64,000 bases of DNA from Salvator merianae (lineage: Eukaryota; Chordata; Lepidosauria; Squamata; Teiidae). The stretch spans positions 30,171,062-30,235,061 of the forward strand of contig QVOM02000116.1 in NCBI GenBank assembly GCA_003586115.2, read 5' to 3'. The position numbers and the translations under genes were made by a program. Position 1 is the stretch's first letter. Every line of letters begins with the position of its first letter. Under the pieces are notes generated by a model that was not told the DNA's origin, searched no databases, and saw nothing but the letters and a program-made list of their open reading frames with translations. This document shows positions 50,206-62,273 of this stretch, in pieces.

Positions 50206-50937
50206 TTCTGATCCTTACTACTGTACTATACTGGCAGCACGTGAAACTGATATCAGTCATATGAGGAACATGGTTGCATCATCCTAAATACACTGAATAC
50301 ACAGGCACAGACCAGACTGCTGAGCTGCAATCAGGCACCCCCAGGCCAACCTACTGGCTCATCTATTTAGCACCTTCAGCTATATACATCCAATAGTTAT
50401 ATGACATACAATTCAAAGGCTGCACAACAGTCCTAGTCGGGTGGCCTTGAAACTTAGACAGTGTTCCTCCTTCATCCCTTAGAAATTCTTCCAAAGAAGA
50501 GAGAAGAAAAATTGCTCCGTGGTAAGTCCTTTCCACCAATGGGAGGGCCTTAATTTGGATACAGATCAGAGTTACCGAATCCATTATAGGTGTGATATAA
50601 ATGCAGGAAAAATAATCTAGTAGTACTGTACTAGCTGTGGTAAGGGGACAGTCAGGTAAAATTAAGTATAGAACAGAAAATCTGTTTTGCATAATCTTGC
50701 ACATTATTTTGTATGTAACAGTATGATGCACATTACTGGTGTGTAAAATCTTCATATAAGTATCCAGATAGGTGGCCAGGGTGATGGTGGAGGCAAGGCC
50801 CCCAAAAGCAGGGTACAGTAGGATTATAAAGAGACCAACCTCTAAAATGTTTCAGATAGGTGGCAGTGTATGCATTGATGTGTAACAGGAAATAATGCAA
50901 TTCAGAAAAATCTAAGCAAGCAAACCAAATTGAACCT

Positions 50938-51018
50938 TGCCGCTGCTACTTCAGTGGTCCCAATCCACAGGCCACTGCTGCCTCAGTAGTCCCACTCCAC
51001 AGCCCATCACTATTTCAG
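50938..51018. repeat. Short tandem duplication (about 31-bp unit, 2.5 copies)
   Basis: GCCGCTGCTACTTCAGTGGT and GCCACTGCTGCCTCAGTAGT, each followed by CCCA(A/C)TCCACA(G), are adjacent direct repeats. A third partial unit, GCCCATCACTATTTCAG, follows. Confidence 0.7.
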
Positions 51019-52267
51019 ATGTAATACAATCAAGATGAAGCCAATTTCCTCTGGACTTAAATTCTGCTTAAAAATAACTTAACTGGTATTATTCAAACGT
51101 ACCATCCACAACAGGTGCCAATTAAGGCAGCTGGTGTATGGCAGTGATGCAGTGCCACAATGGGGTGGGAGAGGTGAATTCACAAAGATGAGATTGCCAG
51201 TGTACTGCTCCAGGGCCACTGGAACCTTTCTTTGGGCAAAATGTCATCTGCCAAAGCCTAAATCCCTGGCCAGGATGCTGGCTGGGGACTGGATGTGGTC
51301 CTGAAAATTCGGCTGTGTTCAGCCTATGTGGTCTGGAACCAAGGCCATTTTGTTGGCATTGAACCAAAGTGAAGGACCACACATCACTCTAACGCTGATT
51401 CCACGAAAATCTCACTCTGCGCTTTAGTGCCCCTTTCAGTGTTTGGTGGGAAGCAGCCACCCCTAGAGTGAGGATTTGAGACTGCCCCTCTGACTGGGAG
51501 ATCACAAGTCACCTGTTTTACCATTTATGGATGTAACCAAAATGTGTGTTTCAGGGACTGGTATGAGAATACAGCAATACTTCCTCCTCTTAAAAAACAA
51601 AAAAAAAACCCACTTTCTTCCCTGAGAGCCTAAGTTGCCACTCTGAAGGTTAAAGATCTGTCTTTCAAGTCTTGCAACAGATATATTGTCAGATTTACGA
51701 ACTCAGCAATTATCAGAGCTGACAGTGATCCACAGCACCAAACTTCCACTAAGTTATATTCTTGAGTTAAATGTTCCTGCTGGGTCAGGGCATTCAGAGA
51801 TAATATGTAACTGACACATATGTGGCTATACTCTGTCCCTGAACTTTCTTGTTTGTCTACTGGACAGAGAACAAAGAAGGTCTGAGGAAAACAAAGCTTA
51901 AAACCTGAGTTGCATACATACTTACAAAGAAATGAGCGCCACATAGGACTTAATTTTGAGTAAACATTCATAGCATTGTTTTGTGAGGGATGCATTGTTT
52001 ACTTGGAAATAGTTCGCAGAGGTTATTGAGTTTAATGGTAAATAAATATTCAGTTTGCTATTATTCTACTTTCCTCATCCAGAGAAATTTTATCAGATGT
52101 ACTGCCATATAGAATATGCGCAGTAAACTACAACATTGTGTCTTTAGTCCATTAATGGTACAGAAATAATGTAATCCATTTGTTGTCCCACCCCGAGACA
52201 ACCTTTTAAAAGGAAACTGTTTTTAATACTATTTCCCCCCAAAACAAGCTTTAGATCACAAAATGTG

Positions 52268-52700
52268 CTTTCCTGGGATAGACCAGTGGACCTTCTAATC
52301 CAGCAGCCTCCAATAATGGAATTATTTTTATACAGCTATCAGGTCTGCATCTATTTATTTAAACCATTTAGATACAGCCCTACATAAAAGTACTAGGCCA
52401 GTCAACAATATAAGATAAAATATCACATAAAAACAACACCAATCCACAAACACTAAATAGATAAATATGTTTTTACTAGGCACCAGAACATACTCAACGT
52501 ATATTCTATACTTTACCTGCAGGAGGTATAAAGAAATACACAACATTTCCTCTTGTCTATCTTAACAATTCTAATTTCATTGGATGAACCCTGCTTCTAG
52601 TACTTTGAAAGAGGGAGAAAACCTCCTTTATCTGCTTTCTTAGCAGCATTCTTAATTGTATACACTTCTTTCATAGGTATATCCTAACTCCAACTGCTTA
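52268..52700 (-). mobile_element. CR1-like LINE fragments, minus orientation
   Basis: Bases 52,340-52,450 resemble the reverse complement of a LINE tail (AAACCATTTAGATACAGCCC, then ATAAAAACAACACC). Bases 52,560-52,690 (TCTAATTTCATTGGATGAAC, TTGAAAGAGGGAGAAAACCT, CTTCTTTCAT) match the reverse complement of the CR1 body that is also seen, in plus orientation, at 56.2 kb. Confidence 0.5.
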
Positions 52701-54359
52701 TTCACTTTCTGGTGCTTTGAGATATCCTATGAAAAGCAGTATAGAAATGTATAGTTAAACAAATAAGATAAACAAAAATCTTAAGCTTTTCTCATATAGG
52801 AGTTGCTCCAGGGGCCCAGTCAGACATGAACAAGTTAGTATATTTCAGGGAAAAAGAGGATAAAGCTTTTTTCTTGCAAGATCACATGCATTCTTCTTAA
52901 AACTCATGTGTGCCCACCGCTCAGGACTCTGATCATTTTAATTGCTTTTTAAAAACTTCTCAACTTTTTTTTTTTTATATGTTTTAACTAAAACTGTGCA
53001 CAACAGTTTAAGCACTGCTGGACAATGGATTGGGACATTATAATTTAGTACTATCAGTTTTATTTCCAGTCCCTAGAGATTCTTATAACTCATCTCTTTT
53101 GCTCTTTATACTGGTTTACATTCACATTTTCATTGGCCTGCCATAGTCTGTAGCAGCATGCAGATGGCAGTTCCTATTCCAAGATACAATCCAGAATAAG
53201 GCCTAGTGCAGAAAGGGCTTCTATAATAGTAATCTGTCTTAGTTTATCATTAATACCTAGTACACAACTGCCACTAGCATTCTTCATGGGCTTCTGGTGT
53301 CACGTTTTTATTAACCACCACTTCATATTTCACACAATGATCCATAGTAACACTACACTATACATTCCAGGAAATGTAAATTGGTGGTTTGAATTATTTG
53401 CCACTGCACTGGGCTCATGTTGCACAGGGCTGGGTGTTACTTACATAGAGCTTATGGAGGAACTTTCACTGAAGGTCATACAAACCTGCCACAACCTCTT
53501 AAATTTGCGATCAGATGTATTTCAAACTCACTTTCTTCTCTAATAGTTTTGTTCAAAGGCAGATTATCTTCTTGTTACTCATGATAGCAGAAGACAGATT
53601 CAGTCTGCACAGTGTATTTTCAGTTTCTAAAGGGTCAGGAAGAGAAAGGTAAAACATTAAAGATCTATTTTCTGCATACTGAGTTTAGCCTTTAATAGTA
53701 GAAATCCACATAGTTTTTCAAAAGTCGAACTGCTAGAAAACCTAACACCTATAAACAAGAAGCCATTTTTATTCGTTTTCAAGCAAGAACCAGAAACTGT
53801 TCAGACTTCAAGCCTGTAAGGTCTCTGTTGGTTTACATGAGAATGTCAAATCCTACCAGCAAGAGATAAATGCAGAATTGTGGCCTGCGAGATGAACCCA
53901 GAAGGCAGAGCTGACTTCAGGCAGAAACAGAAGTCATACACACTAAACTGACCAGCATTTTATATGCACCCACACCTACATCTGAGTTACTACAGATCAG
54001 CTATTCTAATTCTTGCAAGGACAGCCTTTGCACCATTTAGCAATTAGAAATCAGAAACTCTTGCCTCTCAGTTTTCAGTTAGTAGATTCTATCTACTCTC
54101 TGCCCATTGGTTATGAAGATGAAGCCCCAAAGGGTGCTAAATATTTCTGAAACATGTTCTAAAAGTACTTGCGATTTTTGTAAAATTTGAAGGATTTGGA
54201 AAAACTGAACCAAACTTATGCTTTTTGCTTGAGGTTTTGCATGTAATGTAAATGATGAACCTTCTTGCCTGAGGTGAGAAGAGGAGAGAAGAGATAACAG
54301 TCTGGGTTGCTCTGCCATCTTGCTCCCAGTGGTGACCCCTCCCTCTTTCAACTGACACC

Positions 54360-54510
54360 AGAAAGCTGAGAACCATCCTGTCTGAGGGGAGTGGAGAAGA
54401 GACAGCAGGTTGGGGCTCTTTACCTGGATTTAGAGTGATTTTATTGTGGACTACCCTGAGACCCTCAGGTATAGGGCAAGATAACAATAAATAAATAATA
54501 TGAGCTTAAT
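54360..54510 (+). mobile_element. L2-like LINE 3'-terminal fragment
   Basis: GATTTTATTGTGGACTACCC, TGAGACCCTCAGGTATAGGG and CAATAAATAAATAA form the usual 3' terminus of squamate L2-like copies. Confidence 0.65.
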
Positions 54511-56010
54511 GTGAAGATTCAAAGACTAAACTTCATCAAAAGAAAAAAAGATGAAATTTGGGGTAAAGATGAATCACACTACATTTTAAATTCCAGGAAG
54601 CAGCACTTTTCTTCAGCTGCTCCATGTTTATAGATTTAGGCATATATGAAAATAATAGACCTTGGTCTTCTGTTTTTCTCCAACCTAGAGTAGAGCTCTC
54701 GAAGGGATAACAGATCATAGAACTAAATGAGAAAGAGATATGCTTATTTTTGCTAATGTATTTAGTTTGTCACAAATCTGACTATTAAGTCAGAATTTAG
54801 AAAACATCACCATTTCAGTCAGAACTTATTTTTAAGCCAACAGTGCCCTCATTGTACTTCTTACATAATTTGGAATAGAAGACTAAGGAAGCAATGACAA
54901 TAGTGGAAGAGAAAAGGGGAAAGAAGCACAATAACATGGCACAAAAAAGAAAAATATCTAGAAAGTGAAAAAAGACCTTTCTCTACAGAAGTGTGATTAC
55001 TATGCAAAAAACTTTCAGTAAAGGTTAAAAGCCCCATCCTGATCTAATCAGGACTGAGATTTAATGATTTAGTCCTATGTAAATACTGAACAGTATGTAC
55101 AAGTTCATGACTTTACAAGACAGTGTAGCAGGGAAACTTTCTTTTTTTTTTAACATTTTATCTGAAACGTTTCAAATAACATTATACTCAAACATTCATA
55201 CACTAATATTTGTTCCTCCTTCTTTTATAGTTTCTTCTACATTTCATGTTTCTCACCCCTCCTACTCACTGTCTATTCTTTTCTTCCACCAAAGAAAAGC
55301 AGGGAAACTTTCACTGACTTTATCAATCCACTTATATGCATCTTGCCTTTTTAAAAAACAATATTATATGTAATACTCAAAGCAAATTATAGCAACTGAA
55401 ATAAAACCAAAATCCAAACACATGTGAGCACAATTAAGTTAAATACATTTTGAAAACAAAGGAGAGAAAACAAACAATTGCTCCTCCCAAGCAGTGTCTC
55501 CAGTCCCAGATCAGCAGACTCATGGCAAATTAGTAATAACAGTCCTTCAACTTTTCTAAAAATGTTTTCCCAATTCTTCTAGCTGCTTAACATGCTTATC
55601 CAGGATGTATGCCAAGTGTCCTGCTTCAACAGTCTACTTATGACATAAAAATGGAGAAAAGAGGATTCCAAAGTAGTGAACTATCTAATAAGAAGCTACA
55701 GCCTTAGAGCAGATGTTGGATACAAGATAGCTGATGCAATTAGTATTGTCTGGGCTGTTAGAAGCGCTAACCATAGGAAAATTGTCTTTGCTTATGAGTA
55801 AGCAGTTAAATAAACAAGACACGAACTTTATATCAATCGCCTTGGACAAATAATACTAATGGCAAAATCACCTGAAATCCTATTAGGATGGAATACAAAG
55901 TACAAAACACTCTGGGAACAATCGAACAGGATCAGAAAGCTATTATGACATCAACATGAATGACATTCAGCAACTATCCTAGAAGCAAGTGGCATCTAAT
56001 TCTATTTACA

Positions 56011-56214
56011 AAAGCTTAAAAAATGCCCTGCTGGATTGGACTGATGGTCTAACTAGTCCAGAAGCCTATTCTTGTAGTAATTAACCAACTTCTCATTGGT
56101 GCCCAGCAGTTGTTCTTTAGAGGCTAACATAGCAGGCACTGATAGCTTTGCCTTCTTTGAATTTGTCCAATTCTTTCCCACCCATCCCCGAAAGCCATCC
56201 AAGCTAGTCAACAG
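56011..56214 (-). mobile_element. CR1-like element, 3' portion (host of a nested insertion)
   Basis: On the minus strand it carries ACTAGCTTGGATGGCTTTCG, AATTGGACAAATTC, and ends with TCCAATCCAGCAGGGC. The element continues at 56,535 after an interruption by a plus-strand copy. Confidence 0.6.
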
Positions 56215-56534
56215 TATGCATGTGATGGACAAAGTGGATAGGGAAGAGTTTTTCTCCATTTCTCAAAATACCAGAAACAGGGGGTCAGCCAATGAAGCTA
56301 AATCCTAGACAAATCAAGACGGACGAATGGAAAACTTTTTCACACGACACATAAATGTTGGAATTTGCTCCCAAGAGATGTGGTATTGACTGCTAGCTTG
56401 GACAGTTTCAAAAAAGGTTTGGACCAATTCTAGGAAGTCAGAACTGTCATTGACTATTAGTCCTGCCGGCAGTAGGAGGTGTGATGTGTCTTCATGGCCC
56501 CCATCTAGTAGGACATTTCTTATATTCTTATAAC
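56215..56534 (+). mobile_element. CR1-like element inserted inside another CR1-like element
   Basis: Plus-strand landmarks in order are GTGATGGACAAAGTGGATAG, AGAGTTTTTCTCCATTTCTC, CAGAAACAGGGGGTCAGCCA, CTTTTTCACACGACACATAA, GGAATTTGCTCCCAAGAGAT and a TTCTTATATTCTTATAA end. The 3' terminus consists of TTCTTAT-type repeats. It splits a minus-oriented copy into two parts. Confidence 0.65.
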
Positions 56535-56640
56535 ATTACCACATCTTGTGGCAGCAAATTCCATAGCTTAAGCACGTATACTTCTGTTTGTTCTGAAGCT
56601 TCCAAGTTTCAATTACATTATGTGATTACAGTTTTATTGG
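56535..56640 (-). mobile_element. CR1-like element, continuation of the interrupted copy
   Basis: ACCACATCTTGTGGCAGCAA and TTCCATAGCTTAAGCACGTA continue, on the minus strand, the sequence that stops at 56,214. Confidence 0.55.
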
Positions 56641-57148
56641 CTTAAAAAATAGGAGAAAAACCTTTTGATAAATTATTATGTTTTTACAGCTTATCTTTAA
56701 GTTCCGCCAGGCAAGGTTATAGACAAAAATACAAGAAGAATTAGTTCAGATTTCAGAAGAGTTCTTTACAAATAGCATTTCAAAAACAGTGCACTTTATC
56801 ACATATCAGTTTTAGAGGTCGTCTTTGTTATCACTTACTAAATAAAGCTGGCAAACGTGCCTTGATCTGAGAGTTTATGTAAGGATTTCTGGTCATCTAT
56901 GCACTCCAGCAATCAACATACCTAACAATTGTACACTATATGTGGAAAAAGCAGGTAGCATTACTTGTTTCACAGTTGTCCTGTAAATCCAGGTGCCACC
57001 TGTAGTAGCAAATGATAAATGTCTCCTCTAATAAGACAGTCATTAGAAGCAATTAAGCTGGCACCAATAAACTGGCAATAGTAAGGCAACGCTAGAAAAG
57101 AAGTGTTATGTTTGATAAAGTTGAGGGAAGCAGAAGATGACAGCTAAA

Positions 57149-57395
57149 GGTGATTCTGCACTGGCCAGTATATCAGACCTGCAAATGTACTAAGACCCTC
57201 CCATTCCATAGGCTGGTGTCGTCTAAGGGAGGCCCCATGCAGGGCCCTTTAGACTGAATCAGTGTGTGGAAGGGAGGTTCCTAGTATGCTTGTTGGTTTG
57301 GTATACTGGCCAGGGCAGAAGTGCTCTTAAGTTACACCAGCGTGTCTAGTATGCTTCCTGGTCTGCAATACCAGTCACTGCAGAATCCCTCTTAA
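57149..57395. repeat. Terminal-inverted-repeat element with an internal 50-bp direct duplication
   Basis: GATTCTGCACTGGCCAGTAT near the left end is inverted in GGTCTGCAATACCAGTCACT..GCAGAATCC at the right end. Bases 57,281-57,330 and 57,346-57,395 (both CTAGTATGCTT...CTCTTAA) are 50-bp direct repeats separated by 15 bases. It lies just beside the CpG-rich block. It is probably a small DNA element that duplicated one end. Confidence 0.5.
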
Positions 57396-57469
57396 TGGAT
57401 GGATGGGTTCAAGAGTAGAATCGGATTCAGCAGAGCCTCAAACAATAATAAAAACCAACTAGTCAAAAC

Positions 57470-58150
57470 CTCGCTGGCCTTACGGAAAGGATCAGTTCTA
57501 CAAGGCAACTAGCAATTACGGAACCTATCTGCAATACAGAAGAACGGGACTGGGACCCCAACTGAACCCGGTCACCTTCTTCCACCAACTCCCATCCTTT
57601 CCTTTTCGGAACCGAACCGGGATCACGTCTGCACTTCTGTGTCGACCTCCCTTGCGGGGAAGCTCTTCTCAACACAACGAGATTTACTTACAAGTAAACA
57701 CGAGAGAGGCCCCGAGAGCGTTCTTGGGCTTTATGTGATGCTCACGACCCCGAGATCTCACCTGGCAGCCCACAGTCCCAAATTTGCCGGGACATTCCCA
57801 GGTTGGCGCCGGCAGACTTCCCTCCCGGGTCCTAAAGAAAACAGAGCCGGTCCGGAATCTCCTCCCTGCTCCCTCCGCCCCTTCTTACGTTGCACGCTGG
57901 AAGAAATCAAGACATGGATTTGGACTGCCTGTGTCTGTCTACATCTGTCCCTTTCGGCTTTTCGAGGGTTGTCGCTGGGTCGGAGGAGCTCCTCCGACTC
58001 GGGTCAAAATACAAGCATCGTTTGTCTCTAGCAAGACGTTTGACGCTGGAAGGGAGGGACTCCCGCAAAGCGTCAAGACGCACAGATGTCTTAGGCGTCC
58101 TCTGAAGTGGGGCGGGGAGGGGGGGAGAGACTGCGGCCAGAGGTGTGTGT
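57470..58150. promoter_or_regulatory. STEAP2: CpG-rich block, likely STEAP2 promoter
   Basis: CpG density and GC content rise sharply here (for example CCGGGACATTCC, GGCGCCGGCAG, GGTCGGAGG, GGGGCGGGG). The block lies about 12.5 kb upstream of the first STEAP2 coding exon on its 5' side, comparable with mammals. An AT-rich TATATTTATATATA stretch at 58,153-58,172 flanks it and could serve as a minus-strand TATA-like element. It could instead drive a divergent noncoding RNA. No coding frame with homology was recognised in it. Confidence 0.5.
57692..58120 (-). other. STEAP2: Candidate noncoding first exon of STEAP2
   Basis: A near-perfect minus-strand donor, CTT|GTAAGTAA, sits at 57,691-57,690 inside the CpG-rich block. 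The exon would run from a start site around 58.1 kb to 57,692 and splice to the acceptor at 45,058. Its start is not determined by sequence, and transcript evidence is lacking. Confidence 0.3.
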
Positions 58151-58335
58151 GTGTATATTTATATATATAATAAATAAGGAAGACCTCTAACTGGCCGCCA
58201 TTGGCTGATCTGAAACTCTGACAGAAGGGAGGGTTATTTGTACATGAATGAGGGACATAATTCAGACCATTTGTACAGGTTTTTTCATTCCTGCCCAGGA
58301 GAGTAACATTTCATCTGACAGCCTTGATCATTAAG

Positions 58336-58394
58336 CCTCCTCCTTCTCCTTCTCCTTCTCCTTCTCCTTCTCCTTCTCCTTCTCCTTCTCCTTT
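58336..58394. repeat. (CTCCTT)n hexamer repeat
   Basis: About nine to ten copies of the hexamer CTCCTT/TTCTCC form a pure polypyrimidine strand just upstream of the presumed STEAP2 promoter. Such mirror-symmetric tracts can form triplex (H-DNA). Confidence 0.95.
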
Positions 58395-58604
58395 CTTTTT
58401 TAGCCTTCACTAGTGAAAAATAACACATTTTAGCTTTAAAAATGAGACAGCTTTACTAGTACTATCTCTATCCAGCAAAGGAAAAAAAGGATGGATGCTG
58501 GATGCTATGAATTTGGAAAAAGATTCTCTTCAAAACACTTTTGAAATGCAATCTCCCTGAAAGTAGCATGAAAACAAACGAAAATAAAGAAAGCGCAGAT
58601 GCAC

Positions 58605-59000
58605 CAGATTTATTTATGTATTTGATTTTTATATTGTCTGATGCCAAAGTCCCAGGGCTGTTAACAAACAGAATAAAAACAGTATAAAATTCAATAAAAA
58701 GCAAAAAAGATAAAGTGGGACAGAGAAGACAAAAATAAATTCCCCAAAGCCTGAGTGAATAAAAATGTTTTCATTAAATGACAAGAGCTAGTCAATGAAG
58801 AAGATGCCTAGGTGAACCTCCAAGGGAAGACTATTCCAGAGTCCGGGGGGGGCCACCACAGGGAAAGACCCTCTCTCTAGCTATAACTCCACCAACTTAA
58901 GAGAGGGAGATGGCCAAGAGGGCCTCCTCCAAAGTTCTCAAGTGATGGTAGGCATTTTGAGTGCTGCCATGATACAAAAGCCTGGCTACAAGAAATGTCT
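58605..59000 (-). mobile_element. LINE 3' end, minus orientation
   Basis: ATTTATTTATGTATTTGATT, TTTATATTGTCTGATGCCAA, CAGGGCTGTTAACAAACAG, then GACTATTCCAGAGTCCGG and GGGCCACCACAGGGAAAGAC resemble the reverse complement of squamate LINE tails and C-terminal ORF2, as in the 48.6-kb copy. Confidence 0.55.
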
Positions 59001-59779
59001 CCACAATTTTCATTGGGAATTCTCTCTGAATTACAGTTATGCATGACTGGAAGATTTCATAGTTCTTCCGATTGTATACTTTGGGCTAAAGCAGTCTAGT
59101 CAGCAGTGACCTCAGGTCATCTTGTTTTTGTGGAATAAAGGAGGTATTTTGCAAGTTGGGGAGGAGGGGAATCAGCATGTGATTTTGTATGATTTCATGA
59201 GTTCAGTTTCTGAGTTGTGTAATAAAGGGAAAAGATATTATTTGCCTCTGTTCTGATGTATCACTAGACTCCATGAAAGATTTGTCCTGGCTGGTTGTGC
59301 TATGTTTCAGATAAAATCTGTGCCACCTCAATCAAGCCACCTCTGAGTTGAATGGGAAGATCCTGCCTGGGGTGGCTATAATGTGTTGTAGGGCAAGCCC
59401 ATGCCAGTTCAGAACTCCATGGGGGATTCTGGCTGCCATGGCTGTGATGTGCCACATTGAATCCAGGTAGTTTTCTTCCGTTGCTTTCTGCTGAGAAAGC
59501 CCAATTCTCCATTTAAGCCACTGTAAATGAAGAAAATCCTGTCTGCCCAGTGAAAGTTAATATTCAGGATATATCAGTGGCATTGTTAGATGTGGTTTTC
59601 CAACCCTTAGTTTTACATTAAAGTCAATTGCACCTTATATGTGGTTTCCCTATACATGGGTTGTTATAGGAATCAAAATATAGATGAGTGTCTTTGTAAG
59701 CCACAATGGCAAAAAAAACTGGGTTACAGCACAGATTCTCAGGTTATCTCCCAAAGCACTTTGAAACCATTGGTCACAT

Positions 59780-59965
59780 TTATTTATTTAAAATATTTAT
59801 ATACCTGTTTTCATTAAAATATAATCTTGAAGGAGAATAAAAATAACTACAATCATAAGTTATATGGAAACATCAAAATCAAGGATGAGGGAAACAAACA
59901 TTCACTCTGGAAAGGCCTGGGTAAGAAAAATCTTAAATTGGCACCTAAAAACCAGAAATGTAGGT
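59780..59965 (-). mobile_element. LINE 3'-end fragment, minus orientation
   Basis: TTATTTATTTAAAATATTTA then TATACCTGTTTTCATTAAAA and AAATTGGCACCTAAAAACCA resemble a decayed reverse-complemented LINE tail. This is a weak assignment. Confidence 0.35.
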
Positions 59966-60135
59966 GCCTTACAAATATCAGAATAAAAAAAGTATATTTG
60001 TGGTCTAAGGCAAGAAAACTATGGTTCTGTGGTTTTTTGTTTGGCACAGCCTGAACGGAAACAAATTGCCGATCTGAATTTTATGATCTGAGTTGTGTAA
60101 AAAAACCCTAAAAACCCAGATTCCCAGATATCTAG

Positions 60136-60380
60136 GCAGGATCTACATGGGCCTATAATGGTGCCATGCAAGCACTCAAAGGGTGCAAGGAACACACAAC
60201 CCCACATCCATCAAGCAAAGCACTCTCACAGTGCTTTCACTCTGTCACCCTGCCACCACATGTGCAGGCCTTCCCGTGTTGCTTTCTTCAGACCAAACAG
60301 TATGTCTGTATTTTTTTACACACAAAACATGGCTGACTTCCAGGGGCATTTCCTGCGTTTGAGAAAATAATTCCCCAAGA
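60136..60380. repeat. Unnamed repeat, copy 2 of 2
   Basis: It begins with the block shared with 44,060-44,120 (GGATCTACATGGGCCTATAA, AGCACTCAAAGGGTGCAAGG) and continues with CAAAGCACTCTCACAGTGC. Beyond that the two copies diverge. Confidence 0.45.
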
Positions 60381-61880
60381 AACCCAACATTTCTATGACT
60401 GGAAGCAGGGAGTGTATGTGTACAATTAGAGACTTCCCCCCCAAGGGCTGGAGAGCTTACGTGGGCAGGAGGATGATTCAACTACAGAGTAGGATTTCCC
60501 GCTCAAGCCTCCCAGGTGGCCAACGTGGTATGATGAGGAATGTCTGGCTGAAGCATTGCCTCCATGCTGACTGTAAATCTGACATTTCAGGCTGCTTACA
60601 AGACATGCAGCTCAACATTTGTGTTTATTTCCAGTCCCTGGCCAGTGTGCATAGCCAGATAACCCATCTCTGCATGGAGCCTTGGCTGTGTGGCTGGAGC
60701 CTCTCTCATCCCCTTGCTTGCTGGCACAGATTCTGCCTCCATCCAGCCCCAATCAGGGCTTCGTATGGATAAAGCCTGTGTATTTATTTATAGAAGATAT
60801 ATAATCCTGTTTCATATCTTCTCAGAGCTCGGCTGATTGGCACTGGTAATTATACTTCTTTAGTGCAATTCTGATCAAGAGGAAAGTGCACAGGGAAGTT
60901 ATCTCTTTGCATAAATATACCCCTTTCTTAAAAAAAAAAATATTAAAAAAAATTAATCCTAAACTTAGTTGTGCTCAGCTATGATGATGATTTTATACTT
61001 AACCCAGTCTGGGTGACAAAATCATAAAGGATTATATCTAGTTTGGTTTCTCATATGTCATGCTTGAATTGGCACTTTTCAGCCCTTTTCTGCCAAAAGT
61101 CTTTGCTGAGTCTTGCCATATTACTTCATCTCACATCAGCATAAGTGCATATGTTTAAATGCTGCAAAAATGAAATAATAGATCCCAAAAATGCAAACAT
61201 GCGCAATTTTGCCTTCATTCTTTTTCATATAGAGAGATGTATTAAACCTACCTGTATGGTCCCTTTAATTTTCAGCATATAAGCAATAAAAGATATTTTG
61301 AAATTACTTTTACAGAGTCATTTATTAACAAGAAAAAAACAATTGGGCTAATTTACCCTTCACCCTTTACTGTTTTATCTCTCATAGACATTTGAACTAT
61401 TAACCTTTACATGTCGCTTTTTTATGCCTGCTTTTGATCTAATGTTGTTATAATGTTAACTGGTTTTACCCAGGTTTCTTCCTTTTTTAAAAAGCTAAAT
61501 GTAGGCTGCAATGCTGTGCTCATTTATTCAATGATAAGTGAGCATCACTGAAAACTTAAAATTTACTTTTGGTAAATGAGGCCATGTCTCCACTTCTGGG
61601 TGGAGCACCATGGATGAGGGAGATGCTATGGAAAGGAGGTACCTTCCTCGTCTCCATTTTAGAGTGATGAGGTGCAGCAGAATCACACCTCCTCAATGCA
61701 GGATGGGAGAAATCACCCTGCAAAGGAGGCACCTTCGCTAGGGATTGCCTTGGAAAAGGGGTTGGTGTGATGCATCCACTCCCGCCAAAAATAGAGACAG
61801 GATGGCAGTGGGTGCCTCCTTGGACCCATGGAGATGCCCTGGAAACATAAGTGGAGACACAGTCTGAGACAGCCATAATT
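60381..61880. other. Intergenic stretch without a recognised gene
   Basis: No coding exon or named repeat could be supported. The 125-codon plus frame at 60,395-60,772 shows no domain I recognise. In mammals STEAP1 lies upstream of STEAP2; if synteny holds, it should be found beyond the right edge. Confidence 0.5.
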
Positions 61881-62273
61881 AGTCTTTAGGGTTTTGTTTT
61901 CTTCCTTTTTATTGAAAAAAAAAATTGCCATAACCCTTCAAACACATTTAACAAAATATTAAAACATAACAATATATATGCCAAGATTATCAAGCACAAA
62001 TGATATCTAACCATCAAATCCCAGATCCCATTCTTTGACCATCCCACTTCACTCATCTTATTACCCTATTATCAGCTCTGACAGCTACACTTACCATCTG
62101 TTTTCGGAACCACCAAGCCAAAGCTTTTGGGTCTGGCCAATTTGCTTTTTTAATTTAGGTATTGCTTCTAGTAGGAGAGACCACATCACTTGGAAGAAAT
62201 TTATCATATATGGGTGTCAGATCTTCCTTTCCTGTCAGGTGAGAAGTTCATTGATGGCAAAATCCCAAGCTTT

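Larger units (their letters stand above)
45058..57691 (-). other. STEAP2: Presumed STEAP2 5' intron region
   Basis: No coding exon lies between the first STEAP2 coding exon and the CpG-rich block at 57.5 kb. In mammals STEAP2 also has a noncoding first exon far upstream, so most of this is probably intron 1. It contains LINE fragments (46.6, 48.6-49.4, 52.3-52.7, 54.4 and 56.0-56.65 kb), one SINE (50.0 kb), microsatellites and unclassified sequence. Additional 5' UTR exons could hide here. Confidence 0.5.

Noticed and set aside
60395..60772. 125-codon plus-strand frame as a new gene
   Set aside because: No family motif, no exon-like boundaries with conserved neighbours, and a Cys/Leu/Ser-rich translation without domain structure.
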